A stretch of 64,000 nucleotides of DNA from Trichosphaerium sp. ATCC 40318 (taxonomy: Eukaryota > Discosea > Flabellinia > Trichosidae): contig JALMLS010000525.1 of the NCBI GenBank assembly GCA_038496445.1, forward strand, positions 62,001 through 126,000, read 5' to 3'. The translations under genes were made by a program, and so were the position numbers. Below, piece after piece: positions 34,430 to 48,074 of the stretch. Within the stretch, counting starts at the first letter, position 1. Every line of letters begins with the position of its first letter. Under the pieces are notes generated by a model that saw only the letters and a list, made by a program, of their open reading frames with translations, was not told where the DNA came from and ran no database searches.

Positions 34430-35835
34430 TGTTTGATAATCAGAATTACAGGTGATGTAGAGTTGTCGTAGCAAGTAGCCTTGAAGGCGCGAAAGGTTGC
34501 GAAAGCGCAAAGGGTTTCCTGCGCTCAGTTTAAGCAGTTTTGGTGGCTTATGACTATTTTGAAAATAGAAAGAAAAACAAATATAAAAGACTGCTAGCGT
34601 TGGTTTCAAGTGCCTATTACTCTTGCCCAGGGGATCTTAGACAATTTTCAGAGTACAGATGTTAAAAAAAAGTTAAAAAAAAGTTGATGCTGTCCAGTTT
34701 TACATAAAATTGCTGTAACACCCGCCAAAGAGCTTGCACGCGTAGATTTGTCAAACCTATGGTACAAGATACGCTAGTTCCATTGCGTACGATCTTCAAC
34801 CCGTCAGATCAAGGTGTAGTGTAGACAGTATGTGCTATAACGTTAGAGGATAAAACAAGTAAAAGGACAGGTAGAGGTGTATTATTAGCGAAATACGCAT
34901 TTCAAGATGTGAGAAGTTGGCTGTATGGCGCATACGCATATGTCACATGGCTTTACTCCGGTTGCCACTCGCGTTATAGAAGCGCTTACAACTGTACATG
35001 TGACTCTGCCCTTTTTTATTTCGGAGTTGGCCAAGATTCTAGACTTCAATCTTTTAGCAGACAACGATGAGTTACAATAGCATTGTTTGGTTTGCCATAG
35101 ATATTTATGTTGAACACAACAAACCCAGTTAACGGCATGGCCTACTGTATGTCTCTCTTCAACTGACTATATGCATCATATACTGCAAAAAGGGTTTAGT
35201 TTTGTGATGATTGAGGAGTCACTAATCCTTCTTTGAAGCATTCTTGTCAATGTCTACCACGTTTCGGAGTTTTTGAAAATATTTTTCAGTGGATAGTAGG
35301 TACCTAGTGAACCTTCCGCTCACGCTGACTCTTTGTTAAATTCGGCAAAAAGAATCAATCTCATCGGTAAAAAAAACTACGCGATAGAAACACAACACCT
35401 GATGAGTGGCATATAAGATGAGAAAATACGTTAGTTTTTCGAATGTTGTTGGTTTGCCATACAATAGGCTTACAGGCTCTGGATCTTTTTTCCTTTGCGC
35501 CCTTTTGGTATGTGTACGGTTGTCGTCAAAAACTACACTGCAGGCACCCTGGTACACAAACGAGAGAGGTAGATAGTCAAGAATAACATGTGTAAACAAG
35601 GGTAGACATCTACGAAAAGTGTTTTTGATTGGAAATGTTTTTTGCCTTTTTTTTGGGCCGTGATAATGACTCACATTCACAAGGATATAGTTCAGTTACG
35701 GTTTTTTTATTTGTTAAAAGTACAATAGGTGGTATAGATATTACAAACTCCCACAAACAACTAGCGGTGGGAGCAATTGATTATTTTGTTTGGTTTTTTT
35801 TACCCTTTTTTTTTTCGCGGTTTCGGGGAAGTAAT
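34430..35835. other. Intergenic stretch with one doubtful coding segment
   Basis: About 1.4 kb. On the minus strand, ~35395-35547 reads GACSVVFDDNRTHTKRAQRKKDPEPVS and ends at a possible GTGTTG donor. It looks protein-like, but no start or partner exon was found, so it is not called. The rest shows nothing recognisable. Confidence 0.35.
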
Positions 35836-36270
35836 TCACGCGCATGCGGGTTGGCTACCAGAAGTGCGTGAGAAATTTCTTACGAGAGTTTGGATACACT
35901 GGGCTCCCAGCGATTGAGGGGACGCAAAGTGGTACTCTTGGTTGTTAACACGGTAGCCGAGAAGTGGTGCATTTTCGCTGTGAAGTAATGTTCTAACAAT
36001 AGCTTTGTACGCTTTTCCCCAAGATTCAAGTTTGTCATGACGTAGAGAGAATGTCCATTGGCGATGTTGTTTGCGGTTACTGTGAATTTTTATCCATCTA
36101 TAACGGGCGATTTTTAGGAGTTTTGTTCATTGATGAAAAAACTAAAAAACTGCAAATGGACGTTGGTTTTTTTTTTTGGCGTACCTTGTCATTGCCTTGT
36201 AGCGGTGATATTCCTTTTTAGCTCTTGATTGTTTGCTTCCTGTTAGAAGCAAGATTGCGAACATGAACAT
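35836..36270 (-). CDS. Small protein of unknown function
   Basis: Two exons (36185-36270 and 35836-36097) give 115 aa with a GTACGC donor and a TAG acceptor. The protein opens MFMFAILLLTGSKQSRAKKE, a short hydrophobic start that may be a signal or anchor. It continues RWIKIHSNRKQHRQWTFSLR and WGKAYKAIVRTLLHSENAP, ending before TGA. The second exon stays open for 87 codons, which is the main support. An extra upstream exon starting near 36449 (MCMAVMYNMGVVEERRGFF) is possible, but its phase does not fit. No family recognised. Confidence 0.42.
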
Positions 36271-38260
36271 CTTATGGTCCCTATTGATATTTTCATAAGT
36301 TTTGAGAAATAATCACGTGATAAATTTTTATGGGTTGGTTCAAACAAAAAATTTAATGTGTTATCTTTTTTTTTTTTGACGTACATGACGCGAAAAAATC
36401 CTCGACGCTCCTCTACGACGCCCATATTGTACATGACTGCCATACACAATGCGTGAAGAATCGGAGATTTCGTTCGACCGAAAATACGCTTGCTTGTTTC
36501 TCTGTAAACAAACTGAAACGTCAGTTGTTCGCATTGTCTTGGTGTTGTTTGAGAAAATTGGATATCATCAACGGAACAATTATTTTCATCATTAGCGTGA
36601 CACTAGCGAAAGTATTTAGCTATTATTCAAGTGCGGTATTACTCGTGGCATGGCACAGAGTGGTATACAAAGCGAAAAAGCTGTGTGTGTAAAACATTAG
36701 GAAAAGTTTTTTGAGCGTGTTTTTTGACATGGTCACGTGACGTGAAAGAGGTATTTTGGGCTTGTGGCATCATATCGGGCGATATTGGAGCACATATACC
36801 CAAACTGGCCTTTGGTTGCGTGTTCCCAACGTAGTTTGAAACCACAGTGACACAACATTGAACAAACATACGTCATTAAAACAAAAAAGAGTTTTAAGGA
36901 AGAATTTTCGCTAACGAATAATTTTTGTTTTGTTTTCGGACGTACAACACTTGAAGTTGCGTTTATCAAATACTCGATAGAGTGTCTGTTTAGTTTATAC
37001 ATGTTATTATATGACCAGGTGTTGTGTTGCTTGTGGCAGTTTGCTAAATATCACCTTCTCATTGTGTCGATCACATTTTGAAAGGCGCCTAGATAGCACG
37101 CCTGTGATGGCAGATATGTGCACAACAATGTTGTTAAACTATCAACCCGACAACACGTAGGTTTATCGAGACGCATGTTTATTTATTGAAATACATCTTA
37201 CCCTTCGAGATACACAAACATTTTGGGTACAGTTTTTTTTTAATTTCCGTTTATTCTCCGATGCGCAGTTTTTTTCCACTGTTTGGAACGATTCTGCTTC
37301 ATTCCACGTAACAACCTAGTCTACATGTCTCTTTTTTATTCTTAGCCACTCTCTTTGTAAACGTGACCACTGTTTTCATATAATTGGTGTATCGCCTGTA
37401 GCGCGGTAACAAGGCGAAGTTGAAAACTGAGAAGGGTTTTCCGTGCAGTTTTTTTTTTATGTACCAGAGGTTCTATTTTAACACCTGCAGTTTTGAAGTA
37501 ACTCTGCGCTAGCTTCCAGTGCTTCTTCATGTTATACCTACGCACTATGTTCATTACATTACAGATACGACAAAACCAAAGTACGAGGCAAAACGGGTGA
37601 CAAGGAAAAAGCAGAGGCAAACAGCTTTGACAAAACCCAATGTTCTCTACTAAAAATTAGAACTTTTTTTTTTGACACGTTGTGTTCACAAAATACTTCC
37701 GCAGTGTCAAGAAGAACAACCACCACACTATAATTTTAAACGTACCACAGTGTTTTATCGCGTAAAAGAAACAATGTTTAAGTAGAAATCTGGGAGAAGC
37801 CGTTTTGAGATATTTAATGGTGCCAATTTCTGTCTACTTCTCTCTTTTGACGCTTTACACAATCATTAGCTAAATTGACACTTATTTTGTCAATGGTTAG
37901 TGTCATTTCGATGATACACTAACACACATCATGTATTTTTTGTTTATAGGGTTACTAGGATTAATCCCATAATGCGAAATTTCATTTCTCAAGACAATTG
38001 TTTACGGTTGAATATTGGGAACGCACGAAAAATTGTGAGTCAACTGAAAAATAAAGAAACAGCGGGCGGTTTAAAAACGCAAGTACTTCATAAGCAAACA
38101 AACAACACAGATGAGTGTATGTTGACGCTATATTAATGTACACAAGTACGAACAGAAAGAGAAAAAATGCGTTTACTTCACTTTCCGGTTTTTTTTTGTT
38201 TCTTCCTTTTCTTGTCTTCTTTCCTTGTTCATGAGCAACATTCGGCGACCGTATTACGCT
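36271..38260. other. Long stretch without a supported gene
   Basis: About 2 kb. A minus-strand frame at 37342-37620 reads like protein in its second half (WKLAQSYFKTAGVKIEPLVH, then LRLVTALQAIHQLYENSG) but lacks a convincing start. T-runs and CACGTG palindromes (~36313, ~36734) are present. No RNA gene or element is recognised. Confidence 0.4.
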
Positions 38261-39449
38261 TCAAAGTTTCGGTGCGCTAGCTTTGGCGAACATTTTAGGC
38301 TCGCGAAAAGCCAACAGCCCTTTACCAGGTACGAAATTAACTTCCAGTCTTATCCCATCTGGGTCTTCCCATAATACTGAATAGTACCCTGGAGCGAAGT
38401 TTCCTAAGAGACACAATCAATAACAAAAAAATCTCAGTGTACAACAAAAGAATTTAAACAAACAAACAAAAAAACCGTTTCGAGGGCACGTGATTTTGGT
38501 GTAGAAAAAAAGGGTTGTCACGTGTGGTGCTATAAAAAAAGCTCATAACAGTTCGGAAACAGCGAGAGAACTGTAGGACATGTTGAGGAACACGTCAAGT
38601 GCCTCTACGTATTTTTTGAAACTAATTGGTTGTTTATGTACTTCTGTGATGGCTTCAATTGAATGTTTCAAAAAAACAACCACACAAGTCCGTAACAAAA
38701 TAAAAATTTTCTAATCTCGTAATTTCAAACAACTAACAAGAAAATGCAAACGTTTCTCTGTACCTTCTTTGGGCTCATGTACAATAGTAGCATTGAGTTC
38801 ATCAACAAGAAATCTGTGTATAGAATCTACTGCTTCTCTACTGCGTACCCTCCAACATACATGATGTAGGCCAACGCGCCGTTGTATGAACCGACTATTA
38901 GCGTATGTGTTGTCAGCTAAGAATTATGAGACGGTTTTATTTGCACTACCAACTTGGTGGTTGGCCTTGTAAAGTACCCAGAAATTAAACCTAGAAGGCA
39001 AGGAAGTATCCCCAGCCTCAACTCTCCACGCCCCAATTTGTGCGACCGCTATTTGGGTATATTGCTAGGGCTGTCCTTATAGGCCATAGAGATGACGCAG
39101 GGGATATATTTCAAGCCAATGTAACCACGCAAATTCAAAAACTCCAGAATGTGTCACAAAATGTGAAAGTTTTTGTTTGTTTGACAAGAGGTACCTCTTG
39201 TAATGCCTATAGCTGTACGTCCACCAACAAAATAAAGATAATCTTGGCCTTTATGGTCGATACCAGGGTCAAATACGCACGTTAATCCAAAAAAGTTTAA
39301 CAGCTTCTAAAAAAATATTTTGGCATTAATTTGGTCTTATTAGAGTGTTTGCGTGCTTTGTAATAAGGGTATGCTTTTTCCCAGTTGCTGACAGTAAGGA
39401 TCGTATGCGCTACGCCATTTATAATTGCTGGTCGTTTTGTAGTGGCCAT
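38261..39449 (-). CDS. Glyoxalase/VOC-fold protein
   Basis: Four exons (39357-39449, 39195-39306, 38764-38916, 38261-38388) give 161 aa. The vicinal-oxygen-chelate pattern is clear: GVAHTILTVSNWEKAYPYYK, then LYFVGGRTAIGIT, VGLHHVCWRVRSREAVD and YYSVLWEDPDGIRLEV. Likely metal ligands are H in GVAHT, H in GLHHV and E in RLEV. VOC proteins include glyoxalase I and ring-cleaving dioxygenases; the reaction here is unknown. The first intron begins GCACGC, a GC-AG intron, and no GT donor is available in that stretch. The second intron is long (~278 nt) for this genome. Confidence 0.85.
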
Positions 39450-39768
39450 GTCAAGAGTGCTTGTGATGATTGTAAAGCGAAATGATCGCCCTACCTGTTT
39501 GTCGTTCCCTTCTTTATTTTTTTTAACAGATCCTGTACTCGTACCGCGTGGCAGAGCACACAGATCACTAATGGTGTGCGTGTCAACTTAACAAGTAGAA
39601 TTCTACCGAAAATAAATTGTCTATAACGCGCGACTGTCCTATCGACCTACTAGCTAATATGCGTTTGTGACTCGACGGCTGACACCTCAATTTCAGTAAG
39701 TTGAGGTATTAAGTCAGTGTTTCTAATTTGCCCTTTTACTACAAGCTCTACGGTACTAAGGAGCCGCC

Positions 39769-42700
39769 ATGGCACAGTCCGTCACATATATGACGAATTT
39801 AAAGCAAATATTGCATGGGATGCGCGTATTTACCGATCGTTTGGCGGACCGAGGTAAATTTAGTGCTGTGGTTGAGTTAATTACGATTTAGGTATCTCTA
39901 AGCGCGTTCTTGCTCTTTGTGCTACGCTTGTCGCTTCTGGGTCGATATTTGCGGTCTACAAGCGCCGGTACGTATTTTAAAGCTCTCGGTAGACGAAAAC
40001 CCATTTCACTACATCTTTATCTCAAAGTAGCCGAATCAACGCAGCGACCGCTGAAAAAGCTCGCCGAAACCTTAAATTTACTATGCGGATACTTATAGCT
40101 GCTCAGGCAATTCGAGCAACAAAAACTCGCCCGAGATTCGGTTGTTACCACTACAAAATCAAGAAAAAGACCAAGGGTAGCAGTTGATGGTATTTTTGTA
40201 CGCCGAATGTGGCGTATACTTAAAATAATAATACCATCCTTCTACTCGAAAGAGTTTATGCATTTGCTTGTTCTCACAGGCTTACTCATATGCAGAACAA
40301 TTCTAAGGTACGCAACCAAACAAAAAAAAACCACGCAACGTAAAAAAGCGCTTTTAAGCGCAAAAGCACGTTATTTTATCTTATAAACACGTTAATACGT
40401 ATCACAAACAGTTTTAAAAGTAGGAAATATTTATTTCCTTTTTTGCGCTCTTGTGGTTTTTTTATCGTTGACGCCGACACCTTGAAACTAATTGCAATTT
40501 AAATAGTATTAAAGTGGCTGATATAACTGGATTGAACGCACAATACATTGTACAAAGGCGCTTAAGCGATATTATTATGGGTATAGTTCAATTCGGTCTC
40601 ATGGGTACGTTTTTGATGATATGTATTTATAATACAAAACGCATAACCTGAACGCGTCAAAAAAGGGTTCTACTTCCGAATTTGTGGACATAGTTTTTTA
40701 TTTGGAGTTGACGTTAACGCTTTTTTTTTTCGTTAGGTATTCCAGCGTCTATTGTGAACTCTGGTCTTAAATACGAAACATCGCTATTGTCGCTTTATTT
40801 TCGTAAACGGTTGAGTGCTACCGTAGAAGAGCAATACCTTGATGGCGTTAGTTTTTATAAGGCATCTAATATCGGCGAAAACAAGATAGATAATGCGTAA
40901 GAACTCTTGACATTTTATATTGTTTTTTTTTTTTGAAGTTTCAGAGGAGCAAAGTTTCTGATATTTTGATAGTGATCAGCGCATCACTAGAGATGTTGAG
41001 ACTTTCTGTCAGTCTTTGGCAGATTTATATACAACTATTTTCAAGCCAGGACTTGATGTTATCTTATACTCTTACAAGCTAGGCACAGTTCTTGGCGCAA
41101 AAGGTAAAAATCTTTTTTTGGATTATTTGTCAACGTTCTATCTTATTTGTGGCTCATCTAATTTAGGACCAATGCTTATTTTTGCATACTTTATTGCCTC
41201 TGGTTTATTAAAACGCGTTCTAATGCCTCCTTTTGGAAAAGTACGTACTAGCTATAAGTTTTCCAATAGTTTTTTTTTGGATGTTTTGATTTATCTTGAG
41301 TTGCCTTGCACTAATTATTCATGGCTTTTTTAGTTGAGCGCGCGTCAATCAGAATTAGAAGGTGATTATAGAATGGCCCATCAAAGGCTAATAACAAACT
41401 CTGAAGAGGTCGCTTTTTACGACGGTGAGCTTCAGTTTTTTTTTTGCAGTTTTTTTTTGTACTTCTTTTGGCTATTTCATTGCTTATTTGGTATCTAGGT
41501 GCTGAAACTGAAAAGAGTATAATATCTCGCTTATTCCATGCTATATTCTCTAACAGTAGCTACCTTTACTACTTAAAAGCAATGATGGGAGTGTTCGATG
41601 AATTCTTGCTCAAGTATGGTACATCCATCACTGGATACGTCATATTATCTCTCCCAGTACTAGAAGTATGCCTTTTTGAATAACTTGAATATTACAACCG
41701 CTTACAGAGAGTGTTTTTAGGGAAAGGTTGGGTTGAAGAGCGCCGCTGAACTTACAAGAGACTACGTCAGCAACAGACAGCTCCTTATCAACCTCGCCAA
41801 GGGTATTGCACAGCTTGTTGTATTGTCCAACAAAGGTATGTATTCATTTGGCTAAAGCGTGAGAGTAGTATCTAACGATGTTGTAGTGACATCTCTTGCT
41901 GGTTTGACAGCTAGAGTTGCTGAGTTATTAGAAATGGTCAAAGTCTTAAAATTGTCCGGTTCAAAACCTTTCAAAGTTGTTGATGAAGCAGCAAGAAAGA
42001 AGGATGATGATAGAGAAGATTTCACGACAAGCAGCGATAGACACGCTGCTCTACAGATATGGCTTGAGGCATGTCATTTCACACTATTTTTTAACTTTTC
42101 TACATTTGGTTTTTGTGTCTTCTCTTGTACAAGTATTCTTGTCTGTTTAAAGGCGTGTGTTATAGTACTTATAGTTTATGTAGGAATGGCGCCAACGTGG
42201 TGCTGATATTCGTACAAAATACGAAAAGAAATCGAAGCCAATTCAAAACTTTAACAATCTTGGAGGAAAGTTCGTTGAAGGTGAAAGTATCATCTTCACT
42301 GATGTTTCTATTGTCAATCCAGATGGTAGATTGCTCGTTAAAGGTGCGCATATTTAATATATTAATGCTGTACACGTGCTCACATAAGAGTTAGACTTGA
42401 ACTTTGAGATCAATCCTGGTACGAACGTTATGGTTTCTGGTCCAAACGGTAGTGGAAAAAGTTCCCTTTTCCGCATCTTGGGCGAACTCTGGCCACTTCA
42501 TAGTGGTGTTGTTGTCAAACCGCGAAAGTTTGATATTCTATTTGTTCCTCAGAAGGCACGTTGGTATAATTTTTGGCGGCTCAGTCATGAATCAATTTAT
42601 TGATGCATAATCTGGCTTTTTATTTTTGCTTATTTTATTTGCAGCCATACTTGGTTCTTGGTACCTTGAGAGACCAGATTATCTACCCACATTCCCATGA

Positions 42701-43345
42701 GGAGATGCTACAGAATGGTGTCACTGATGAAGACTTGGCACACCTCCTAGAGCTTGTTGGTACGACTAACGCTCAGATGTCTTTTTTTTTTTTGAGTTCT
42801 TTTGTTACTGTTGTTTGTATTAACTTTTGTTTTTGCCTAGATCCACACAGCACTATTATGCATCAATGGGGCTGGGATGAAGTAAAGGATTGGTTCAACG
42901 CTTTCAGTGGTGGACAGAAGCAACGTGTAGCTATGGCACGTGTTTATTATCACAGGCCACGTTATGCTGTACTTGATGAGTGTACATCTGCTGTCAGTTC
43001 TGAAGTAGAAGGTAATTTATCAATTTTTCCTAGTGTCTTTTCATATCCATCTTTTTTTATGGACAAGGACAAGAATTCTCATTATTTTCTTGTTCTTTTT
43101 TTTTTTGATTAATTTCTGTTCACCTATTACTTTCTTGTTTTTGAGCATGTTGTTTTTATGATGACTTATGAATATTTTTAGGCGCTATTTATGAAACTTG
43201 TAAGCAAGTAGGTATTACACTATTTACAGTATCTCATCGTAAATACTTGCGTAAATTCCATGACTACGAACTTTACTTTGATGGTTATGGTGGATGGGAG
43301 TGGAATAAACTTATTCCTGGTTCTCAAGAATCTCCAAGAATGTAA
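39769..43345 (+). CDS. ABC transporter subfamily D half transporter (peroxisomal type)
   Basis: A many-exon gene with [13 protein letters not shown] at the start and CCAAGAATG-TAA at the end. The N-terminal half is the ABCD membrane domain: [78 protein letters not shown] and EEVAFYDG. The nucleotide-binding domain has Walker [11 protein letters not shown], a signature [20 protein letters not shown], Walker [13 protein letters not shown] and the switch His of [12 protein letters not shown] proteins import fatty acyl-CoA into peroxisomes as dimers. Exons between ~39968 and ~40130 were not fully resolved, so the extreme N-terminus is uncertain; the rest is clear. Confidence 0.9.
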
Positions 43346-43829
43346 AAACCCTCTAAAACAAAAACAAATCAGAAAATTCGTTATCATTGGTAAATAAACT
43401 AATTATTTTAAATATATCTTTCTCTTTTATCAGCGCGATTGGTTGGTTTTACTGCTGTGGTTGAATTCTGCTTCTCTCATGCATTCACCAGTTATTGCGA
43501 CTAGCCCTTTACTCAACAAGCAAGCCAAAAAGTAGGCCATTAGGATAAACCATGACTACGAACTTTGATGGTTGAGGCTAAAAGCAAAACGTGGTTTGAG
43601 GTACTATTGAGACTGACTACTGAAAGAAATGTACAAGACTTTTAAAAAAAAAGTATATTAAAGGCTATGTTACAATTACTTTACAAGACGTGATATTACT
43701 AGTTTTCACAAAGACAGCAACAATCAGTCGTATCTAATTACTGCTGTCTTGATGGATTGAAAGCGATTTTTAGAAACAAAAGAAGAATTACAAGAGGGTC
43801 AGATCCAAAGAGGGAGGGTGTACTTTGAC
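43346..43829. other. Convergent intergenic region with a partial copy of the ABCD gene end
   Basis: Between the stop codons of the ABCD and Rap-GAP genes. Positions 43550-43574 repeat the ABCD coding text CCATGACTACGAACTTT...GATGGTT found at 43258-43287, with 6 nt missing. Nothing else was recognised. Confidence 0.55.
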
Positions 43830-46800
43830 TTAGCGAGATGGAGTCAATGAAGTTTTTGATCTTTTCTTCTTTGACAGCCTTTTCGACATGTCTTCTAGAA
43901 ATCTATATCTAGTACGCTTGAATTTACTATAGAATACAGGTGCTGTAAGAGTAGCACGTTCTGCATTTACAACTAGAACACAATAATATCAGAATCACGT
44001 GTGACATAAACATAAATCTAATAATAAAAAAATCACAAAAAAAAAAAGTACGAACGTTTTGTCAAAAGGAAATCTCTAAACGCTTCGCCATGCATAAAAG
44101 TTGAAGGAGAAGGTAACTGAGGTCCAAAAGGAGGTACATTATTCTTGCGTGCAAATTGAACTCTGTAGGGTTAGGATGTTAGAGAAAATAGGCTTACAGT
44201 GTTGTGGATATACTTACTTGTAGCAAGGTTCTTTGGTAGGGTCATCACAACTTACTGGTTGTACTATGCACAACACGTGGTTGAAATGAGAATTAATAGT
44301 AGATGGATCATAGACATCATCTTCTCCCTATTGGATGAGTAAATAAACAGGAAACAAGTGGAGGAAGAGTAAAAAGAAAGTAACAGTCGGTAGTACCTCT
44401 AAAAATACAATAACCACAACATCATTACCAAGATGACGTTTTTTCTCAATCTGTTGTAAATCATCTTCTGTACTAGGTAGCTGCGTTGATGCATGAAACA
44501 TTATTTCAAGCCCTTGCCAACATGTGAATGTACTATGCTGACCTGTGCGGTCATCTAAAGAAATAAGATTTAGCAAAAAGAATACGAAACAATAATAAAA
44601 AGCAATGTGTGCTTGAAGCGTACTTGTTGTATCTAAACCGCCAGAGTATCCTTTAAATCCCTTGATATAATATTAGATATACCAATACATTATCTAGTAG
44701 TACCTTTAAAGTAACTCTGTCACCAATAAGAGACAAAAACGTTGCAAAAGCAACACTTGGTTTGTCATTAGAGAACATATCATTCTCGTCAGTCTGTCCC
44801 GATTTAGCGTATAGTACACCAAACTTATAACGTTCAAGCTCCTAAATAAATATAAATTAATAATAAAATAAAATCAACAACAAAACTTTATGCACGTGAA
44901 GTGAATGAACGAAAAAAAGGTTTCGTTTTCTTTAATTTTGTTTAGCTCTTTCTTAAACTTACCGACGCAAATTGGTTCTCGTAGTTAATAAGTTCATCTA
45001 CTAGAGTAGGATCTTTGCACGTATGTACAGAAGTTATCTTTAAATCTGGCTTGGCGGCCTGGGTCAAGATGTAAGATTCAAAAGGGGTTTTTTTTTTTAA
45101 ACGCATTTACCTCAAGTAATGATTTCACATTCTTTTTAAGTGCTCCATGAGGCAAGTCCTCATAGTTTTTTCTTATGTACTCACATCCTGCAGCTGTACG
45201 TATCAAAATGTGAACTATTTTATCAGTCGTGTCTTTAAACACTGAAGCAACAACAGGTCTATTTAAAATGTCAGACACGAACTTGAGAATTGTATTATTG
45301 GCCAAAAAGATGGCAAAAAGAAAAGAAGACATTGCCATGGATTTTTAACGTACCCAGCGTGCTCATCTGTGCAAATATAGTTTATATGCTCTATGTAAAT
45401 GGTTAATAACGTATATGGATAGAGTATAAGCCTCACCTCTAGTACAAAATTCGTTCCGATAGTAACGTTCTAGTTTTTCTTTGCGTTCCAAGCAATAAAA
45501 CGAAGGTCTGTGAATACCAACTGTATTTTCTTCGCGTATCCAATCGTAATGGTCAGATATAAGATTTTCTACAACACTTCATAAGCGAAAAACGCCACAA
45601 ATGACTTGGGATGTCAAATAAAAACAACAGGTTTTTGTGACAGTTTTGATATATTGAACACACAAAAAAGTACGTACTGTCACAGCCTTCGGGTATTGCC
45701 TCAGGAAATGGTCTTGGTGCCTCTGTACGTCTTGGCTGAGCTATATTGGCACAAGATACTGACTGCCTTAGATAGTACGTCTAAAGAACATGAGTGATTC
45801 CATTTGATAAATTGTCTTTTCAATCAAAAATATCTTGAGTACAAAAATTACCTTATCAGATATTGGAGGCCACTTGGCGTTATCTGGTATCATCACAGCA
45901 TTAAATTTACGTCTTAAAGTGGACATTGCTGATTTTATTGTATCTTTTCTATGTCTATGTATGAGCATTGTACGCTATATGTGAATACACGCAATTTTGG
46001 CCACTGCAACACGCAGCTGCTGGAAAGAAAAAAAAAAACCCAAGAAAGCTGCTGACTTTTTTTTTGGGCCAAAATTCGTTTTCTGAAAGGCAGGCTGAAT
46101 GATTTGTCCAAAATTGCTTCAAACATTACGTACGATTCTTTACTACGCGCAGTCTTACATTTCCGTGTAATCTTTTCTGTCTTTGGCGTTGGCTTAAAAC
46201 GCATACTCGTTGATTTTCGGGGTGGTTTCTCGCTAGAAAAACAGTTATACAGGTGCTAGAGCGTAATACAACGCGAATGCGAGTGCATTTCATCGCAAGT
46301 AAAGGTTACAAAAGAAATCAAAAATAGAGATTGAAAATGTTAAAATTCTTTCTTACCCGTTTATCCTGCGTTTACGCTTTGCGCGTGATGGTGTGGCAAC
46401 TCTCTTTGGGCTGAAATCTTCTTTCACGAAAGCATCGACTGAATCTTGCGATTTTGAGAAGCGTGGGTCAGTTCTAATTGTTATTAGCGATGTTTGATGA
46501 GATGCAGACGATATTGAGCAGAAATGGGAAAAAGCGAACAATTTCTTCCTTATTAACTGCGTAATCGCTCGCGATGCGTTTTAATTGGTTTCGTACCGTT
46601 TTAGAATACCAACACGAGCTTGGCGCAAAGTTCGTGATGGCGAGCCGTTATCATTTGATAATAGCCTCCGGTGGCGTTGTTTAGATAGTTTCATACGTTT
46701 TGATGGTGATGGAGACAATTCTGGGCGAGGAAGCTCCCGCAACATACTTCGCTTACGTTTAGGCGATGTAACGCGCTTAGGGCTTGTGGCGGTGTCACCG

Positions 46801-46907
46801 CTAGTTGCAAGATTCCTCAAACTGGCATCTTCGTGTATCAAACTACGCCTGCGTGGCGTACCAGCGAAACGGTTAACTCTATTCTCCTTTGTTCCTTCCG
46901 CCAACAT
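43830..46907 (-). CDS. Rap-GAP domain protein
   Basis: Multi-exon gene from MLAEGTKENRVNRF (exon 1, 46597-46907; exon 2, 46357-46473; exon 3 from 46232) to TAA at 43830-43832. The N-terminal ~150 residues are basic and Ser/Pro-rich with repeated SPKR and ATPSRAKRKRR motifs, suggesting disorder and phosphorylation sites. The C-terminal third is a Rap-GAP domain: GFKGYSGGLDTT, the LP-STEDDLQQIEKKRHLGNDVVVIVF block carrying the catalytic Asn of the HxGND motif, then NNVPPFGPQLPSP and FLLTKLVNAERA. It would stimulate GTP hydrolysis by Rap- or Rheb-like GTPases. The exon join near 45980-46050 was not closed in phase. It is convergent with the ABCD gene. Confidence 0.82.
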
Positions 46908-48074
46908 AATACAAGCCGATATTGTTTCGTATTTAGCCGTTGCCAGTAGTTGACCAAGCGGGAAAGTTTGATTTATTTGTTTTGAATTCTGAAAATAGTC
47001 GCAATGTTATGCAGTTTATTGATGGTGGTATTTTTGGATTTCGTCCTACTGTGTGTGTATGTTTTAATGTTATTGAGTTGTTTGATTCACGTGGTGACCT
47101 GTTTCTCAAAAGGAATGTCTAAAAAACTATCACCAAATTAAGGTTCTAGTTTTGGTTTATTTTTGGCTTTTTCTCCGCGTTTCTGCATTTGGTTGCTTTT
47201 TTTCTTGTATTTACCTGAAAGCTCTTTGAAATGATTGTGTTGTCGATCATGTTTTACAACTTACTTTTCTGATAAAGCAAAAGTGTGTTCTGTTTTAAGA
47301 ACTTTTTGTTTTGCTTTTTTTTTGGCATCAAAAAAACACTGTAGGCTTCCTTTCTGAACCTACAAAACAAGTTGATATATAAGGATGATTATATAAACTA
47401 CCCGCGACGGTTGGTTTTCGTGACGACACAATCTTGCCTATTTTAGATGTCATGAAAGGCTGAAAAAAAAGTTGGTCTAACAAACTATTGATGTATATCT
47501 AGTACAACACCAAACGTTTGTGTAACGGCTATACCTACTTTGTAAAAAAGAATACTATGTTGACTATTCGGGATGTCTTACAAACTAGTATCATCATGTT
47601 GTTTTTTACTTTCTAACTAGTACACGTATCAAGGGTTTTCAGGGAAATAACGGTATTCTATTTTGGCGTTAACCCTTAAACTCCCAGTTTGTAGTAACTG
47701 ACTTTCTGTTCTTATGCTCATGTTACTGCATGAGGGTATACTCATGGTAAAACTTACAGAGTTGTAAAAGGCTACCTATGTTCACAAACCGTCCCGAAAA
47801 ATCAGGCTTTCTAACACAAAATAGCTTTATTTTAGGTCAAATCCCAGACTCTGTTGATTGCTGTGTTAACTTATATACGTTCCTACCTTTGTATCACTTA
47901 CTGAGATACGATATGCTGTTGAGGCTATTACATCACCTTTATTTGTGAAGGAGTAAGGTGCTTGCTAGCACAAAATCGAAGAACATTACAAAACTTGACG
48001 TTGCTAATATCACTTTGGTATCGTATGTAAACCTTAATATATGGTTGTACATCTAAATGATGACACTCTATCTT
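46908..48074. other. Intergenic stretch, no supported gene
   Basis: About 1.2 kb between the divergent Rap-GAP gene and the second EF-1alpha arm. AT-rich; the open frame at ~46940-47122 has no support. Confidence 0.4.

Noticed and set aside
35395-35680. Minus-strand frame with FDDNRTHTKRAQRKKDPEP
   Set aside because: Protein-like, but no start, acceptor or partner exon could be placed.
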